A stretch of DNA of 64,000 nucleotides from Bathynomus jamesi (Eukaryota; Arthropoda; Malacostraca; Isopoda; Cirolanidae). A model generated the notes under the pieces. It was not told the DNA's origin, ran no database searches, and saw nothing but the letters and a program-made list of their open reading frames with translations. The translations under genes and the position numbers were made by a program. The DNA is taken from assembly GCA_023014485.1 (NCBI GenBank), contig JAJOZX010000940.1:253501-317500 (forward strand), given 5' to 3'. Positions 20,456 through 31,061 of this stretch are shown one piece after another. Position 1 is the first letter of the stretch. Every line of letters starts with the position of its first letter.

Positions 20456-23285
20456 TAGGCCGGGTCGTTTTTGCTTGAAAAATGTTTTTGGGAAGTTTAA
20501 TTTACCCTGTATTGCGAACGTTTGTGTACCTACATAAGAAGTATCATGACAAAGTTTCAGCTTTTATATAAATATTTTGAGGTTCCGCAAGTCACTTAAA
20601 CTTTTGGTGATTTTTTCCGATACTCCGTATAGTAAACTACAGCGCTTTGCTGACTTGTCATGATAGTTTACAAGGCAAATCACCCAGAATTCACCACGAG
20701 GAGGTGGCTGTAGTCGAATTCCACACCATGCCCAGCCCAACCTCCCTTCCATTAGTTTTTACATGTAGTTTATTGACATTGTATTCGCATTTTGACTCAA
20801 ATGTAGGCATATTTGATCTTGAAGCAATTCTTGCCTTTATAAAACCATCTCTATTTTCCTGGCCACAGACAGAAAGCTGATGCTTCTGTTACAATTTGAC
20901 ATGTCTTTCCACAGCTTGTGAATGACATGGGTACTTTTTCAATAGAGGGTTAGTTTCATCACCCTTACGATAAGCTCTAACTGGGTGTTTGTCAAGCTTT
21001 TTGTCAGAGGTGGTTCATGTCTTGGGTAGTCTCCAAATCGAATTAAATCTGTGTAGTTTCTTGCCAAGAAATTAATTTTAGGCCGTCTAAATTCTCTAAT
21101 GCCCGAGGACAAACTTTCCCTGGCTAAGAGAATGCGCCGGAAAGCTAACTCTCTCATCACTTGCCTTTCATCAAATAACATCGAGACCAATAAAGTTTCT
21201 GGGTGAGCAAAATATGCCCCTCTTTCAATAACAGGATCAATGACTGCCTTAAGCTCATCATCTTGAACTAGATATCATAAACCAGAGGTGCCTTGGTCCC
21301 TGGTAATAGTAAGGATTTCGCTTTATATTAAACCACGTTGGGGCATAAACGCGAACAATGAATTCGGTCAGAGTTTTCAAGATTTCTGACGGCTTTTTGG
21401 TCGCAACATAAAGTCTAACTATCCTGTTGGCTGTCGAAGCCATCTGGCATGGTTCCGAGATCCCCCGGAATAGAAGGCACATTACTTGATTTGATTGCTT
21501 CAAACTTGAACTGGCATCTTTTCGCACGCAGTAAGACTTTGCCAACATTTCCAGCAGGGGCTTTTGGTCCTTTTGTTTTACCATCCAAATAATTAAACAA
21601 ATGGCGGAGAGGTAGCTCATTGGTATGCAGCAAACACACGAACCAGTGAAAAGGAGTATTGTAGTGTACCTCTAGTTGCCTGATAACTCCATTATGTATA
21701 CCACTGTTTACATTGGTTCCATCACATCCAATGACCTTCAGCTTGTCTACCTTAATATTGTTACTGTTAAGAAACTTTATCACTCCCTTAGAAATGTTAG
21801 TTGAATTTCCCATCACAGGAGTGAAGTGCCCAAGATATTTTGATTCTGGTTCAGCTATAAGCGTTGATGTGTTCCTCAGTAATTGTTGTACTGTAGTACC
21901 TCCCATCCTTACAGAGATTTGCTTTAGTTAAGTCCTTTCTTCCATCAAAATACAATGTTTCTATACTTTCTTCACTTGATTTACTCAACTCCTCTCTGAT
22001 CTTCTTTCTCTGCCGTCTCACCTTATCTTATCCACAACAGTGTGATAATTTCAGAGAGTAATAGACCAAAATCTTTCAGAACAGCAGAGGCAACGTCTGC
22101 ACCAGCTCTGTCTGATATTCTGAATCGCGTCGCAAGTTTTTTGCTAATGAAGGCAATTTGCGAGTGAGCTTATGTGCTTCACCTGATTTCTTTATGCCTT
22201 CCTCAATGTGATCATCATCATCACGCTCTCTATCTGTATCTGTTGATGTGTCAGAATGAGGAATTGTATGAAAGTTATCCCAGTCTATTGGCTCTTCCCT
22301 GGAAGTGGATGGGTTATTGATATCTCCATCTTCAATGTTTTTAGAAAATCGTGCTCTTTCTTGTTCTTTAAGCTCAGATCTTATTTTGCAGTTTCTTCGT
22401 TGTCTGTAAATCACTACTGCCTATTGCCATTTTTCGTGCACCTCTTCGGTCAATTAGGAAAGAACGTTCCATGGCAGGAACTTTTAGCTTCTTTTCACAA
22501 GTGCAAGAAAACAGATCATGGAATTTGAACGCGGTCGTTAGATTCAAAATCTTTCCTTTTTCTAACCAGTCTTCATCATATTTCTAGATTTTCATGACAA
22601 TCCTTTACTCTGCTAATATTTGCTGTTCTGATATTGTTGGAATTGATGCACTTTTCCAGATCTCTTTTACTTTGATGCAACTATTCTTGCCACATCAGTA
22701 GCATTTTGGTTCTTTTTCCCTCACTAGTTTATAAGAGATATCTTGTTTGTAAATATTCTTTTAAAACTTCTTCATATAGGGGAAGTTGATTTCCACTGAG
22801 CTCCAGCTTTCCCAGAAAGGGAACAGCTGGACTCATGATTTTTTCAACAGTTGCTTTTACTTTTACGGCCTCAGCCATTTCGGATAATTTGGAAAGTCAC
22901 TCTGTTAGTGTAACAACGCGTATTTAAACTATTCAAATAATCAATTCTGAAAAGAAAAATTGTATATATAAATTATATATATTCTGGACGAAACACAGTC
23001 AAGAAAAAACTTAATAGCAACAAAAATACAAAAAATACAAGAAAATCTTAATAAAAAATCAAATTGCCAAATAATTAATAAAGTTTACGTATTTAAATAA
23101 AGTTTTAAAGTTTTAAAGTTTTTGTACTGTTTTACGTTTTACTTGCAATCTTCAGAGGACTTGCGGAACATCTAAAACTTGATCAATTTAGTTTTTTAAT
23201 CAGTGTTGAGCATTTATAGTGCATCTACAAATTTCTTGACACAGGCATGTGGAAATTCACAAATTTAATTTTTCGACCCGGCCTA
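20456..23285 (-). mobile_element. TIR element A with a conserved DDE-like protein gene
   Basis: Tips TAGGCCGGGTCG (20456) and CGACCCGGCCTA (ending 23285) are inverted copies; the TIRs diverge inside but share a GTTCCGCAAGTC block (about 20580 and 23160). Flanks CCCTGTGTAT (20446-20455) and CTGTGTGTAT (23286-23295) agree at 8 of 10 positions, which fits a decayed 10-bp duplication, though the flank is simple sequence. The interior encodes, on the minus strand, a relative of the protein in 35674-39347. It abuts the right end of the DD41D mariner. I cannot name a superfamily with confidence; hAT-, Mutator- or KDZ-like are the candidates. Confidence 0.72.
20939..22878 (-). pseudogene. DDE-like transposase candidate of element A
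   Basis: Minus strand from an ATG at 22878 (MAEAVKVKATVEKIM), with stops from about 22730 on. Recognisable blocks: FDGRKD (about 21940-21960, possible first Asp), VIGCDGTNVNSG (about 21705-21740, possible second Asp), then CLLHTNELPLRHLF (about 21595-21635), a C-x2-H-type motif seen in hAT/Mutator-like RNase H-fold transposases. The C-terminal blocks are RLYVATKKPSEIL, KVYAPTWF-like and PKINFLARNYTDLI. The same block order occurs at 36036-38667. The frame is broken at least five times. The DDE role is inferred from motif layout. Confidence 0.65.
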
Positions 23286-23286
23286 C

Positions 23287-23296
23287 TGTGTGTATA

Positions 23297-23369
<73 letters not shown>
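23287..23369. repeat. TA/TG microsatellite
   Basis: A long TA run followed by TG repeats. It lies just 3' of the GPCR exon on the coding strand, beginning about 30 bp after the splice donor. Confidence 0.9.
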
Positions 23370-23398
23370 GGTGTGTCTGTGTCTGTGTTTGTACTTAC

Positions 23399-23542
23399 TT
23401 GTTAATGAAGTACATGGCGAAATTTTGATAGACACAAAATATGGAAACGCATAAATCTGCCACAGCCAAGTTGGTGAGGAAAAAGTTGGTGAAGGATGCC
23501 ATTTGAGGGTGTAGGTCATCACCAAAATCACCATCAAATTTC
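23399..23542 (-). CDS. GPCR exon: end of TM1, intracellular loop 1 and TM2
   Basis: This is an exon of a rhodopsin-family G-protein-coupled receptor. On the minus strand a pyrimidine-rich acceptor ending CCGTAG precedes 23542, and a consensus donor GTAAGT follows 23399. The exon opens with GA AAT TTG, giving NLMVILVMTYTLK, the second half of TM1. It then continues, one base out of phase, as TNFFLTNLAVADLCVSIFCV plus YQNFAMYFIN: loop 1 and TM2 with the conserved N-L-A-x-A-D. It joins in phase to the exon at 61468-61679. A single-base deletion near 23500 (after CTCAA) shifts the frame, so the gene is either damaged here or the assembly has an indel. TM2 with FCVxQN suggests trissin-receptor-like neuropeptide receptors (tentative). 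Later exons (TM3-TM7) are not recognised in the window. Confidence 0.8.
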
Positions 23543-23924
23543 CTACGGAAAGAAAAAAATTATGCATGTAAGTTACACACCAACAGCTATTATAAAAAAC
23601 ACCACTTTCCTCCCTGATTTAATAATAGCGAAATAGTTATACATATATAGGATTCTAGCCACTATGTTTGTATTTATGTATGCTCAGTTTGGATCAGGTA
23701 GATTATGGCCGCGGGTTTAGGTCTGGAATTTGGAGTTGTAAGTTAGATTAATATAATTAAAGTCGAACTATATATATATATATATATATATGAATTTAAA
23801 TGTGCCCTGAAATTTTGAGCATTTCTGCTAAAATAATTTCCAAACCGTTTCTCTTGGAGGATTTTGGGTAAGGCTGGCCTTGGCCCCAATACTCCCGGAA
23901 CTTTAATGCTTGTGATTATCTTTG

Positions 23925-24108
23925 TGGAGTTAAAAGACCAAATCCACAGAAATAATCCAAGGACAGTTGAACAGCTACAAAATGAAATCACAGCTGTAAC
24001 AAATGGAATTGCAGAAGTATTTTAGCAGGAACTGTTCAAAATTTCAAAGCACTTTTAAGTCATATTATTGAGGTGCGTGGTGGTCATATTGAAAATGTTG
24101 TTCATTAG
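23925..24108 (+). pseudogene. Mariner-like transposase C-terminal relic
   Basis: Reads KDQIHRNNPRTVEQLQNEI, then TAVTNGIAEV, then a stop and a frameshifted tail. This is the usual end helix of mariner transposases of the DUF4817 group. No TIRs found. Confidence 0.6.
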
Positions 24109-24214
24109 AAAATTCCCAAATATGCAGTACTCTATTGACATAAAAATACTAATTGTAACTCACATACAAAAATAGTTATTAAAAATAAAAACTCAGTTTT
24201 TTCTTGAGCACCTT

Positions 24215-24240
24215 ATATATATAATATTATACTATATATA

Positions 24241-24284
<44 letters not shown>
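24215..24284. repeat. TA microsatellite
   Basis: An AT-alternating tract immediately before a CR1 tail fragment. Confidence 0.85.
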
Positions 24285-24286
<2 letters not shown>

Positions 24287-24445
24287 GCTAGACAAGGAAT
24301 ATCCTGAACTCTGAAGGAACAGACTTGTCGTCAGAGGGCCAATCCTATTTTACCAGTTACCCAAAGAATTTCAGAACACTACCGATGTCGATGTGGAAGT
24401 TTTCTAAAGAAGAATAGACACCTGGCTCAGGACAGTCCTAGATTA
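24281..24445 (+). pseudogene. CR1-type LINE 3' end fragment
   Basis: A 5'-truncated LINE end homologous to 15016-15232 and 39660-39810 (shared AAGGCTAGACARGGAA start, then the VFKR..D and SQDSP/IPDEP-like segment), with several frameshifts. Confidence 0.65.
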
Positions 24446-25223
24446 GCTGGGTTCTTTGACAAAGTGTGAGAGTTATTTTCCACACGATAGAAGGTTCGTT
24501 TTGCCTTGTAAGATAAAATTCCAATAATCCTCGCACTTTGTCGAAGAATATTTTAGACTTCCATTTTACCCAGGCTTTTTAGGCATTGCTAATGTACTTA
24601 AACTTTGAACATTAATTAATGTAGTATTTTCATATGACAATATTGTGACAAAATGTCATAATAAAGATTAGTCCTATCAATAATTCAGGCATTATCTATA
24701 AAATTGGTTGTAAACATAGCGATTCCTTTACATTGGGCAGACGGGAAAAGATTTGAACACACGTAAACAACATCAATATTCCGTTAGAACGGACAGTCGT
24801 CCAGTGCACTGCTCTTTCGTCCCATTGTTAGAGTTCCCATTGTACTGATTGGAATAATTCTTCAATTTTGTTTCACTCAAGTACATTCTTAATAGAAACA
24901 TTGTTGAGTCTGCCATTATTCAACTTACAACAATTTCAACTTTAGCCAGTGCCTTTTTCGCTCGATCCTGTTATTTTGAATTCATTCAGACAGATTTAGA
25001 TAAGAAGAGGGAGTGCTAAAACTCTGGTAGCTTTCCACGTGAATTGTATGTTCCTCCTAAAAAATATTTTCTGCAACAATCATATTATTTTTGTTTTTTT
25101 CTTTGTGATCTATATATGTATAGTCTCATCTTGTGATTAATTTCAGTATTCCTGGGATGTCCATTAGACGAAAGTGTTTGGGCACTTTTCTCATTTTACT
25201 TTCTTTCGTGGTTATTTTCATAA
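24446..25223. other. Unassigned intronic sequence
   Basis: I see no gene, terminal repeat or RNA signature here. Confidence 0.4.
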
Positions 25224-25785
25224 TACAGGGTGTCCGAGAATTATCTGTACAATTTTTGGCTGTTATTCAAAGTCAACCATGAGTGTAGAAATTCCAGTGT
25301 TGTCCCATTTTACAGAGAATCTCATTAAGTTTTTTTATGATACCAAGTTTTGACAAGTTATAGAATGTACCGCGGGTGGACAGACATTGATGATTTAAAA
25401 GCAGAATCACAGCTGCTATTGAGCGAATTGAGTGGATCTGCTGCAGCGTGCATGGCACATTTGGAGTATCGATTGGATGTTTTTGCGAATCCTAATGTAC
25501 ACATATCGAATGTTTGTACAACGTTACTTTAATAAAAAAACTTTTGAAAATACAGATTCTAATAATCTTGTTTAAGAATTTCGTGTGTTATCAAAATTTT
25601 ATTAAAGATGAATTGTACAGATAATTTTCGACACACTGGAATTTCTAAAAAAAAAACTTGTCAAAACTTGGTATCAGAAAAACTTAATGAGATCTCTGTA
25701 AAATGGGACAACACTGGAATTTCTACACTTCATGGTTGACTTTTAAACAGCCAAAAATTGTACAGTATAATTCTCGGACACCCTG
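25224..25785 (+). mobile_element. Non-autonomous mariner-like element with long TIRs
   Basis: 562 bp bounded by TA on both sides. The arms of about 150 bp (tip CAGGGTGTCCGAGAATTAT) pair to about 25370 and from about 25630. The interior holds only a short transposase C-terminus (GWTDIDDLKAE ... AACMAHLEYRLDVFAN, 25376-25532). The catalytic domain is lost. Confidence 0.85.
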
Positions 25786-25786
25786 T

Positions 25787-25805
25787 ATATATATATATAC
25801 TACGA

Positions 25806-25862
<57 letters not shown>
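25787..25862. repeat. TA microsatellite
   Basis: A near-pure (TA)n run directly after the preceding element's right TA. Confidence 0.9.
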
Positions 25863-25865
<3 letters not shown>

Positions 25866-26009
25866 CAAGAATTCCTTTCTTACTGTAGTTGAGGAGCTGA
25901 GGGAGGAGAAACAATGTACGTAAATTTAGGTTGCCGGTGGAGGACCTAATAATTTAAGCGTCAAGAAGGAAATTGGAATTGGAATTCTTTATGGGCATTA
26001 CAATCAAAT

Positions 26010-26190
26010 AGATCCTCCACCAACAGACCTAAATTTACTGTTTTCAGAAAGGCTACTTACTCATTCCAATTCATTCGTGCATTGGGCTCTCATCCCACAG
26101 CTCCTCGACTAAGAAAGGAATTCATGTTGTATTTTTGAGAGCCCTTAGAATTCGTGTGGCCATCAGTATTTACCTGCTGAATTTGACTAC
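26010..26190 (+). pseudogene. Penelope-like element, fragment upstream of insertion
   Basis: Broken frames carry KFTVFRKATYS, then FLRALRI, then LPAEFDYL. This is the end of the RT domain and the linker before the GIY-YIG domain in Penelope-like retroelements. It is cut after TTA; the frame resumes exactly at 28993-28996, so EFDYLKASFTKLRYP reads through when one TTAA is removed. Confidence 0.68.
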
Positions 26191-26226
26191 TTAACCCTTT
26201 CACTCACTGGGTAGACGATTGTATAG

Positions 26227-28895
26227 TAGGGTGGCCCACTTTTCAATTTTTTTTGAAAGTAGAGGTGATCGTGGTTTTTCCCATTATTGGCACTAACTAG
26301 CACATTGGTAACATTTTTTACAAAATTGATCAATTTAGGGGTCTCGCATCGACCTTGAATTACTAGTTTTTTTTAAAAATGCGTACTTTTTAACTTTTTA
26401 CTGAATCAAGATAATCATTAAGTAGGGTGTTTTCTGAATCCTCTAATAAGAGAAGTCGTTTGGGTGTGCTGCCAATGTCATACGACTAACGGTTTAAAGT
26501 TGTGCCTGTATACAGGTAATACCAATGTGCTAGTATAGTGCCAAATAATGGGAAAACCACGATTACCTATACTTTTCAAAAAAATGAATCACCATACCCT
26601 GGCGGAATGTATAATGTATATAGTAATTAGAAAATGCACTATGCCTGTGCAGGTACTAACCTATTTCTTTTTTTGCAGATCATAACATTTTGAAATTCTG
26701 TCCGAGTTCCTCATCCTTTGTCATGGACAAATCGATGCAACCGTAACTGGAAGAACTCTTGAATCTACAAATAGAGAGTCATCAAAGGAAAGGCGAAAAT
26801 GTGAACAAAAATAGGTTACTTTAGCACCATGAATTGAAATATATGGCATGTGTTTCAGAACTTCCTTGAACGCGGAGCACCGCCAAGCAATTCTCATCTC
26901 CGGGGCTCCTCATTGCCAGAAGAAAGTTGCTGTCAGTCCCAGCTGTTGCTGACGGCACCGGACTGTCGCAGGCGCGGGCAACCATACATGCCTCGAAGAT
27001 TGGGATGTGAGGAGAGCGTCATCGGACTCTGCTTCGACACCACTTCCACCACACGGGGAGGGTGCAGGGTGCAGTTGTCCGGCTGGAAAACATGCTCGGC
27101 GACCGCTACTCCAGCTGGGATGCCGTCATCACGTCCTAGAGCTTATCGTGGGGCAGTGGCCGTCCCCTGCTCGGAAACTACGGCACCAACTGATCCTTTG
27201 TTTCAGCAGTTGAACAGAAGGTTAGTTCATTTTTTGTGCAAGGTAAGTTTGGACACACTGATATTCCACTAGTTTTATAAAACAGCAAGCCAACCGGAAC
27301 TTCAGAGTTTTCTCACACAATTTTCTTGTTTATTATTTGAAGATGGGACGAGCTCGATCTCTCGACCTACTGCAAGCTGCAGGTCGAGAATCTGGCGGAG
27401 AGTACGTGGCTAATAGAACTCCGGGACGCGGCGGTCAGCTTCCTGAGCACAGCTTCTGGTTTCGTCAGAGACGATTACCGGAAGTGGCAGAGATCACTCT
27501 CCTGGTACTCGGGACACAACCACGCCGTGGCATTCACCTCATGCGCCCAGGAGCCTACCACCACGCAAGATGGATGGCTAAAGTTAGTATTTTCAAACAA
27601 AATAATCTAGAGATAAGTTTTAAATGTTATTCAAAGATAAACATTTCATTATAACGCAAACAAAGTAATTGGTAACATAAACCTGTCTTACTTACAATGG
27701 TGCCTATTCTGTTTCAGGTCATCTACTACACAAAACTGCTGATGTTCAGTAGGCAGCTGGAGCTCGACGCCGAGCTGGTCGACAAACTGCACAGGATCGT
27801 GGTGTTCATCGCTCTTCTGTACGTACCAGCTTGGTTGGCGGCCCCTGTAGCAGCTGATGCGCCGTTGAATGACCTGGTAGTATACCAGCGTTTTCTGAGG
27901 TATAGGGCAGTGGACCGCGAGGTGGCAGAAGCGTCACTGGCAGTGATGAGGCGGCACTTCTGGTATCTGAGGCCTCAGACCGTCATCTTCGCTCTATGCA
28001 GCAACAAGGTGGATGGCACTGTGAAGCAACAGATGGCAGAGAAGCTGTCCCACCTCCCTGTACCCAAAGACTTCACATACGAGAACGTCTCAGTCGACGA
28101 GATGACGCTACTCCCGACCTGATCGACGAGTCCTCCTGGTTCTTATTTGCAGGTCTGAAGATGTATGGGTCTTCGTGGCTCACCCTGCCAACTGATAAGT
28201 GGGACGAGAACGAGGACTTTTGTCGTCTGAAGGATGTGCTCTCTAATCTCCAGATCACCAATGACGTCGCTGAAAGAGGAGTCCAACTGATACAAGACTA
28301 TGCGAACAAGGTCACAAAGGACGAGGCACAGCTGCAGGATCTTCTGCAAGTGGTGGAAAAGAACCGGAAAGAGCTCGGCGACTTCAAGAAGTCATCACTC
28401 GCCACGATGACATAGCACAGAGGGACAACGTTGCGGCCAGTGACGTGTGATAGTGGTCAATACAATGCAAAAGTGATTGTTTAAGTTATTGTTTCTTTCT
28501 TCCTTATTTGTCTGCTATTTGCTGATTTTTTTGAAAAGTAAGGTGATCGTGGTTTTTCCCATTATTTGGCACTATACTAGCACATTGGTATTACCTGTAT
28601 ACAGGCACACCTTTTAAACCGTTAGTCGTATGACATTGGAAGGCACACCAAACGACTTCTCTCATCAAGAGGATTCAGAAAACATCCCTACTTAATGATT
28701 TATCTTGATTCAGTAAAAAGTTAAAAAGTATGCATTTAAAAAAAAAAACTCGTAATTTCAAGGTCGATGCGAGACCCCTAAATATTGATCAATTTTTGTA
28801 AAAATGGTACCAATGTGCTAGTATAGTGCCAAATAATGAGAAAAACTACGATAACCTATACTTTTAAAAAAAAAATTGAAAAGTGGGCCACCCTA
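26227..28895 (+). mobile_element. TIR element D: 2.67-kb DNA transposon with intron-containing gene
   Basis: Tips TAGGGTGGCCCACTTTTCAA ... AAGTGGGCCACCCTA with a perfect 8-bp duplication TTGTATAG (26219-26226, 28896-28903). The TIRs are about 375-380 bp and each is itself palindromic: the block CGTGGTTTTTCCCATTAT...GGCAC occurs at both ends of each TIR in opposite orientation. Between them a single spliced gene runs on the plus strand. The 8-bp TSD and TAGGG tips suggest the hAT superfamily; the transposase's C-x-H-H and Asp motifs fit a hAT-like RNase H fold (inference). Confidence 0.83.
26862..28415 (+). pseudogene. Spliced hAT-like transposase candidate of element D
   Basis: Exons joined by canonical introns: 27243-27342 (AAG|GTAAGT ... 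TTTGAAG) and 27583-27717 (AAA|GTTAGT ... CTGTTTCAG), possibly another before 26862. Blocks in order: IGLCFDTTST (27021-27050, candidate catalytic Asp), CRHHVLEL (27121-27144, C-x-H-H motif), GIHLMRPGAYHHARWMAK ending at the second intron, then VIYYTKLLMF, MRRHFWYLRPQTVIFAL, and the C-terminus NDVAERGVQLIQDYANK-DEAQLQDLLQVV. A one-base frameshift near 28115 and other breaks before 27580 make this copy defective. The GC content of the exons is clearly higher than that of the surrounding DNA. Confidence 0.72.
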
Positions 28896-28996
28896 TTGTA
28901 TAGCTGAAAAATAAACCATATTGATTCTTATATAACCACACATAAAGGCAAATTTCTTTTTTACTCTCTGTCATAATTCGTGAGCGAAAGGGTTAA

Positions 28997-29420
28997 AAGC
29001 ATCATTTACAAAATTGAGGTATCCCACAACTTTATCAAGAAAGCATTTAAATCTACAAAAAAGAAAATTTATTTTATTATTCGTTCTGTTAAAAATTTTA
29101 AAGACATTTTAGTTATCCCTTTTAATTCTGAGTCTTTTCGTAATTGTCTTCATCAGGGTATTAATTTAGTTTCTAAGATCCCCTGTACTACCCGTGGTTT
29201 CTTACGTTGTAATCAACCACAAGGCTGTTGTTCTAATTCAGGGATTTATAGGTTCGTTGTAATGACTGTAATAATCATTACACAAGTGAAACTATTAACT
29301 TTAAATGTATATATCAACACAAGTATAGCCTCAATACTACTGATAATAATACTGCAATGCATAAATACCAAATATATTCCAATATTCTTTTAAATGTTGA
29401 TAATAATGATAAAAAAGTTA
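28997..29420 (+). pseudogene. Penelope-like element, GIY-YIG fragment
   Basis: Continues the Penelope reading after the piggyBac MITE: KASFTKLRYP in one frame, then KDILVIPFNSESF, NLVSKIP, RCNQPQGCCSNSGIYRF. The last is the start of the GIY-YIG endonuclease, with a Cys-rich lead-in. The downstream YIG part is frameshifted (about 29260-29310). A retroelement relic. Confidence 0.72.
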
Positions 29421-29530
29421 ATTAAAAGTTAGGACGTTTTCCAGTTTATTACCGTTTTCTACAATGTTGGCTTTTATGCAAGTTTCTAGTGTTCTTTGCT
29501 TCTGTTAGGCACAGCATAGAGTAAAACAGA

Positions 29531-29571
29531 AGGTTAGGTTAGGTTAGGTTACGTTAGGTTAGGTTAGGTTA
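29531..29571 (+). repeat. Interstitial TTAGG telomere-like tract
   Basis: About eight units of GGTTA with one variant (ACGTTAGG), i.e. the arthropod telomere repeat TTAGG in register. It is too short and too internal to be a telomere. Confidence 0.8.
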
Positions 29572-31061
29572 TCAAGAACTTACCTCTCTTAAAAAGTTGT
29601 TATAATCGACGGCGGGTATGACCAATCAAAAATAAATTATATGAAAACGGTACAAAACTGGAAAAGGTCCAAAAGTTATTTAATAAAACATTATTGATTA
29701 TTTTAATGTAAAAAAAGGGGTCGTAGTTTCGACATTTTAACCGATTTTTATGTTTCAAAAGAATCATCTTTACATGATGTTTCGATACTTTTTCACACTT
29801 TCTTGCCATCTTTCGTTTAGTTTACTTTTCTTCCTGAATGAGGAATGAGGAATGAGGAGGGTGTTCTCTTCGAAAAGCTTCGCAGTGTTTTACTTTTTCT
29901 GTTTTAACTTTATTAATTTTGATTTTTAATTATTTCCTTTTGGATTATATATACTGTATACTGTATATATATGGCAGTTTCCCATAATTTCTAATGTCAA
30001 TATTGATTGTTCCGTAGGAAAATAGCGATGGATGTTCTTACTCTTTATTTATTAAACTTACTGGGCGCAACTTATAACAGTTTTTGTAATAACAGTTAAC
30101 GTACAAATTAATGTTAATGATAAAATACGAAATAACAATTACAGAATAATAATAACGCGGCTACAACTTACAGACGAATAGGTTGTGTAAAATATACGAA
30201 ATATATGAGATACACACGAAGCGAAACTGTTAGCAAAATAAATGGTTGGTAAGGACGCAGCCACGGATATACTGACGAAGGAATAGTTCACGAAAATGAA
30301 AAAACGAGAGTATTTTCAGGTGTTCTCAATACAGAGAATGGCTGACTGACGAGAAATGCTGTTTCTGGACTCTGCTTGTTTTTCTTTTTGACGTCCTTTG
30401 GGAGAAAACTTTGTCGGTTTTAACAAAGAACCGAATAATGACTGTGGGGATATTTTTCTGATTACGAAACTTCCATCTTTGGTCCCTTTGCAGTTAAACG
30501 GTCATTGCTATCAGTTCCCGATGACTTGCAAAACTCTCCCACTATCTTCTGTCGACGTCGGTTTTATGCTTGAACCTTCGGAAAACCTTTAATTACGGTT
30601 GGTACGGCCGCTATATACACTATATATATATAATAATATAATATAATATAATAATATAATATAATAATATATATATAATAATACTTTGCTTGTACCTCGT
30701 GGAGAATGGACATGTTGTGCCTCTCTCTGTATTAACATCCAAATAAGAAGGGAATAACCTACTCGGCGGTTTATTCTGTTTACACCCGAAAGTGTATAAA
30801 GTGTCAGTGAATCCATGCATATAAATTATAAAGTGAAATTTATTAAAATTAAGAAAGTGCAATACAATTTACATGAATTATCACCAGTTTAACGTATATA
30901 TTTAGATTGTAATACGGTTGGCATTCGAGAAAAGTTTGAAACAAAGCAGGAAAAAGGTCATGAAACGCAAAGGTCATAAACCCCCGTGACCATCGAAAGG
31001 AAAGAAAAGAAAAAGAAAGAAAAAATAAAAATTGTGTATGTATTTCTTTTCACGATAATTA
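29572..31061. other. Unassigned intronic sequence
   Basis: No coding region or paired terminal repeat is recognised. An AT-rich simple run of AATAT type lies at about 30615-30685, and a purine-rich AAGAAAAG run at about 30995-31030 precedes the CR1 LINE. Confidence 0.4.

Larger units (their letters stand above)
26195..28992. mobile_element. piggyBac-type MITE, itself interrupted
   Basis: TTAA lies on both sides (26191-26194, 28993-28996), with inverted tips CCCTTTCACTCAC ... GTGAGCGAAAGGG. Without the 2.67-kb element inside it, the MITE is about 121 bp. Precise TTAA insertion is the hallmark of piggyBac, and removing it restores the Penelope frame. Non-autonomous. Confidence 0.82.

Noticed and set aside
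26850..27272. 140-codon open frame as an independent gene
   Set aside because: It shares the IGLCFDTTST block with the element D transposase but otherwise drifts out of frame; kept only as part of that pseudogene.
27337..27654. 105-codon plus-strand open frame starting MKMGRARSLDLLQ
   Set aside because: Most of it reads across an exon and intron of the element D transposase, and its first half is in the wrong frame; only the RPGAYHHARWMAK part is real.
29531..29571. A true telomere
   Set aside because: Only about eight units, internal, and flanked by unique sequence on both sides.
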